Of a stretch of 64,000 nt of DNA, positions 61,452 to 64,000 are shown one piece after another. A program made the translations under genes and the position numbers. The notes below the pieces were generated by a model. That model did no database searches and was not told the origin of the DNA. It was given only the letters and a program-made list of their open reading frames with translations. The number at the start of each line of letters is the position of its first letter. Position 1 is the stretch's first letter. Origin of the DNA: Bacteroidales bacterium (lineage in GTDB: Bacteria > Bacteroidota > Bacteroidia > Bacteroidales > Bacteroidaceae); the NCBI GenBank assembly GCA_015060865.1, contig SUXS01000014.1, forward strand, positions 1-64,000. Direction: 5' to 3'.

Positions 61452-61871
61452 ATGGGACGTATCCTTGCAATAGACTACGGAAAGAAACGTACGGGGCTTG
61501 CTGTGACTGACGTGTTGCAAATTATAGCCAACGGACTGACTACGGTGCCGACACATACATTGATGGACTTTATTCTTGACTATGTGAAACGTGAACCAGT
61601 GGAGCGTATAGTGGTTGGGCTTCCCAAGCAGATGAACAATCTGCCGTCGGAAAATATGGCGCGCATAGAACCCTTTGTGAATCGATTGCGTAAGGTGTTG
61701 CCAGAAATCCCTGTGGAATATGTGGATGAACGCTTTACCTCCGTGTTGGCTCATCAGGCCATGATTGATGGAGGCTTGAAAAAGAAAGACCGACAACGCA
61801 AGGAGTTGGTGGATGAGATAAGTGCTACCATCATATTGCAGAGTTATATGGAGAGCAAAAAAAGATTTTAG
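61452..61871 (+). CDS. ruvX: RuvX/YqgF family pre-16S rRNA nuclease / putative resolvase
   Basis: A 139-aa RNase H-fold nuclease; in E. coli YqgF completes 16S rRNA 5' maturation. Motifs: RILAIDYGKKRTGLAVTD with the first catalytic Asp, RIVVGLPKQMNNLPSENMA, VEYVDERFTSVLA with Glu, and the C-terminal DEISATIILQSYM with Asp. Full length. Just upstream of def; an operon is possible, with 94 bp between them partly filled by a heptad array. Confidence 0.93.
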   Translation: MGRILAIDYGKKRTGLAVTDVLQIIANGLTTVPTHTLMDFILDYVKREPVERIVVGLPKQMNNLPSENMARIEPFVNRLRKVLPEIPVEYVDERFTSVLAHQAMIDGGLKKKDRQRKELVDEISATIILQSYMESKKRF

Positions 61872-61879
61872 TTGTATGT

Positions 61880-61907
61880 TATGAATGATGAATGACGATT
61901 GATGATT
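61880..61907. repeat. heptad array (TTATGAA/TGATGAA)
   Basis: Four units (TTATGAA TGATGAA TGACGAT TGATGAT) start eight bases after the ruvX stop codon. A two-unit relative, TTATGAA TGATGAA, is at 19425-19438. Confidence 0.65.
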
Positions 61908-61965
61908 TGCTCCTTTCTGTAATGGAGCTAATCTTGAACTTGTGATTCTATAAAGATAGATTATA

Positions 61966-62523
61966 ATGATATTACCAATTTACACTTACGGACAACCCGT
62001 ACTAAGAAAGGTGGCAGAAGACATTACACCTGAATATCCTGAACTGAAGGAGTTGATACAGAATATGTTTGAAACCAATGAACGAGCAGATGGAGTGGGA
62101 CTTGCTGCTCCTCAAATAGGTTTGCCTATTCGAGTGGTGATTATAGATCTGACCCCGTTGGCTGAAGATTTCCCCGAATATGCCGACTTTAGGCGAGCAT
62201 ACATCAATGCGCATGTGGTAGATACTGATGGCGAGACCATCCTTATGGATGAAGGGTGCTTGAGTTTACCTGGAATCCATGAAAAGGTCCCTCGTGCAGA
62301 ACGTGTACGTGTGCAATATATGGATGAGAATTTTGTTGAGCACGACGAATGGGTAGACGGCTATTTGGCGCGTGTGATGCAGCATGAGTTTGATCACCTG
62401 GAAGGAAAAGTCTTTACCGACCGCATATCTCCTTTACGACGTCAAATGAACAGAGGAAAGTTTAATGCCTTGTTAGCTGGAAAGGTGCGATGTGACTATA
62501 AGGTGAAATTGATAAAGAAGTAA
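61966..62523 (+). CDS. def: peptide deformylase
   Basis: Removes the formyl group from N-terminal fMet of nascent proteins. The three motifs are intact: GVGLAAPQIG, EGCLSLPGI with the metal-binding Cys, and QHEFDHLEGKVF with the two His ligands and catalytic Glu. 185 aa, type I-like. ATG start at 61966. Located between ruvX and a TPR-protein gene. Confidence 0.96.
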   Translation: MILPIYTYGQPVLRKVAEDITPEYPELKELIQNMFETNERADGVGLAAPQIGLPIRVVIIDLTPLAEDFPEYADFRRAYINAHVVDTDGETILMDEGCLSLPGIHEKVPRAERVRVQYMDENFVEHDEWVDGYLARVMQHEFDHLEGKVFTDRISPLRRQMNRGKFNALLAGKVRCDYKVKLIKK

Positions 62524-62627
62524 GAAAAGATTGACGTACAGGCTATTTATTTATCAATGAAATATGGATGGAACGGTAAATAATAGCATCGTGAAATCAA
62601 TCGTATATATTCATTATTGGAATAAAA

Positions 62628-64000
62628 ATGATGTTGTTGAAGCGTATACTGCTGCTGACTTTGTGCCTTTGCTGTACGCTAATGGCAAAGACACAAGTGA
62701 ATACCGATCATATGATGATGGTTGGACGCAATGCGCTTTATTTCAAGGATTATGTACTATCGATCCAGTATTTCAATCAAGTGGTCAATGCGAAACCTTA
62801 CCTTTATGAACCCTACTTCTACCGTGGACTGGCGAAATTCTATTTGGACGATTTTACAGGAGCAGAAACAGATTGTTCAATAGCGGTACAGCATAATCCT
62901 TTTGTGCCTGATTGTTATCAGGTGCGAGGGCTGGCTCGCGTAAATATGGGGAAATATCGAGAGGCGGTGTCAGATTATAGGCAGGCTCTGAAGTATGAAC
63001 CCACCAATGAAGGACTGTGGCATAATCTGGCATTGTGCTATGCTAATTTGAAGTCATACGATGAGGCTATCGGGGTACTTGATACTTTGCGAAACGTAGC
63101 TCCAAGCTATACTGATGCCTTGAATATGCGAGCACAGGTGCATATCCAACGTGAGGATACTTTGGCTGCATTGGTTGACCTGGAGGCCTCGCTTGCGATT
63201 AATAGATTTGATTCTGATGTGTATGGTATTCGAGCCTTATTGTATATGCAGCAGGAACGTTATGAGGAAGCGGAAAAGGACCTTACTTATGCCATTCATC
63301 TATCTCAAAAAGGTGGCTACTATATCAATCGTGCTCTGACGCGGTATTATATGCAGGATTTTCGTGGAGCGATGGCCGATTATGACTTGGCTCTTGATAT
63401 AGAGCCTAATAACCTGCTGGGGCATTATAATCGAGGATTGTTGCGGGCGCAAGTTGGAGATGATAATCGTGCCATTGAGGATTTTGATTTTGTAATAACG
63501 CACGAGCCAGACAATACTTTCGCTTTGTTTAATCGTGCACTCCTGCTGATGCAGACGGGCGATTGGCAAAAAGCGGAGCTGGACCTTTCTACTGTGATTG
63601 ATGAGTATCCCAAGTTTATGTATGGCTATCAATGTAGAGCGGATGTGAGGCGCAAACTGGGACGTAATCGTGAAGCTGAAGAGGATGAACTGATCGTGTT
63701 GAAGGCACAGATCGAGGAACAGAATAGATTGCTTGTTGGAGGTGCAGCAGATGAAAAAGAGGAAGAAGCATCGGAGGATGAGGCTACAAGAAAGGCTTCA
63801 GATAAGAATATTAATAAATATAAGCGTTTGGTAGTGTCTGATGAGGCGATGGGGGAGACACAATTCGCTTCGGCCTATCGTGGGAAGGTGCAGAATAGGA
63901 ATATATATGTAGCTTTGCAACCTTTGTTTGTACTGACCTACTATAGGAAAGGTGATGACGTGTCGCGTACCATACATTATCATCGCTATGTGGAGCAGAT
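62628..64000 (+). CDS. secreted TPR-repeat protein (partial, runs off the window)
   Basis: The frame opens at ATG 62628 (a second ATG follows at 62631) with a signal peptide (MMLLKRILLLTLCLCCTLMA) and stays open to the last base, so the C-terminus is missing. At least eight tetratricopeptide repeats are visible, for example PYFYRGLAKFYLDDFTGAE, YQVRGLARVNMGKYREAV, LWHNLALCYANLKSYDEAI and YINRALTRYYMQDFRGAM. A Glu/Asp-rich coiled segment follows (about residues 350-395). TPR proteins scaffold protein complexes; the partner is unknown. A competing short frame at 62564-62809 is a shadow. Confidence 0.88.
   Translation, partial: MMLLKRILLLTLCLCCTLMAKTQVNTDHMMMVGRNALYFKDYVLSIQYFNQVVNAKPYLYEPYFYRGLAKFYLDDFTGAETDCSIAVQHNPFVPDCYQVRGLARVNMGKYREAVSDYRQALKYEPTNEGLWHNLALCYANLKSYDEAIGVLDTLRNVAPSYTDALNMRAQVHIQREDTLAALVDLEASLAINRFDSDVYGIRALLYMQQERYEEAEKDLTYAIHLSQKGGYYINRALTRYYMQDFRGAMADYDLALDIEPNNLLGHYNRGLLRAQVGDDNRAIEDFDFVITHEPDNTFALFNRALLLMQTGDWQKAELDLSTVIDEYPKFMYGYQCRADVRRKLGRNREAEEDELIVLKAQIEEQNRLLVGGAADEKEEEASEDEATRKASDKNINKYKRLVVSDEAMGETQFASAYRGKVQNRNIYVALQPLFVLTYYRKGDDVSRTIHYHRYVEQ

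Noticed and set aside
62564..62809. 81-codon frame after def
   Set aside because: The TPR protein in another frame starts at 62628 with a signal peptide and covers the same DNA.

Overview
The window reads as a chromosome segment of a Bacteroidales bacterium (Bacteroidaceae/Prevotellaceae-like; genus not resolved). The evidence is: many upstream regions carry the Bacteroidetes -7 element TAnnTTTG, some with a TTG/TTTG box 19-21 nt upstream; and there are a UpxY/NusG-type capsule antiterminator, a fimbrillin-like lipoprotein, an HU-like/VirE-DUF3874 pair, a class III fructose-bisphosphatase and a Bacteroidetes-type LptD.

Layout. 1-0.3 kb: 5S rRNA (tail of an rRNA operon) with terminator and a 38-bp perfect palindrome. 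0.3-7 kb (minus): lpxB, surE, asnS, an rluB-type pseudouridine synthase with a long disordered extension, purB. 7.3-16.4 kb (plus): uxaA, an SGNH esterase, rsmG, a GH2 glycosidase, an HD phosphohydrolase, lptD. 16.5-18.5 kb: ung and asnA (minus), tRNA-Arg(CCG). 18.6-23.6 kb (minus): upxY-like antiterminator, a fimbrillin/PI-PLC-like fusion lipoprotein, a 59-residue small protein and an OmpA-family protein. 23.9-50 kb (minus, with one exception): a surface-polysaccharide locus with Wzc-type kinase, Wza-type export lipoprotein, an HprK-like kinase/nucleotidyltransferase/PqqD triad, three GT4, three GT2 and one GT8 glycosyltransferases, Wzy, WecB, LicD, hexapeptide and membrane acyltransferases, a glycerophosphotransferase and Wzx. 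Embedded in it are a DUF3791/DUF3990 toxin-antitoxin-like cassette and a 2.7-kb islet of two divergent genes (HU-like and VirE/DUF3874) flanked by 81-bp inverted repeats. An N-terminal scrap of a second Wzx sits next to aroC at the upstream edge. 50-64 kb: aroC, slyD-like, murB, a metallo-beta-lactamase-fold hydrolase, mfd, fbp, manA, a SPOR lipoprotein, ruvX, def and a TPR protein that runs off the window.

How it fits together. The polysaccharide genes form a Wzx/Wzy-type pathway: cytoplasmic glycosyltransferases and decorating enzymes build a repeat unit, Wzx flips it, Wzy polymerises it, and Wzc/Wza control length and export. WecB supplies UDP-ManNAc; LicD and the glycerophosphotransferase suggest phosphodiester decorations. 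No initiating polyprenyl-phosphate sugar transferase is seen in the window. The locus ends at a strong terminator at 23.9 kb.

The most unusual signal is a dispersed family of degenerate tandem repeats with strict 7-bp periodicity. At least 24 arrays are listed, with words such as GTTTAGT, GACAACG, TTAATCG, ATTGACA and CTTTCAT. They sit at gene borders, often begin at or supply the stop codon, and in one case run through 126 bp of coding sequence. I know of no described element matching this family, but I could not search for one.
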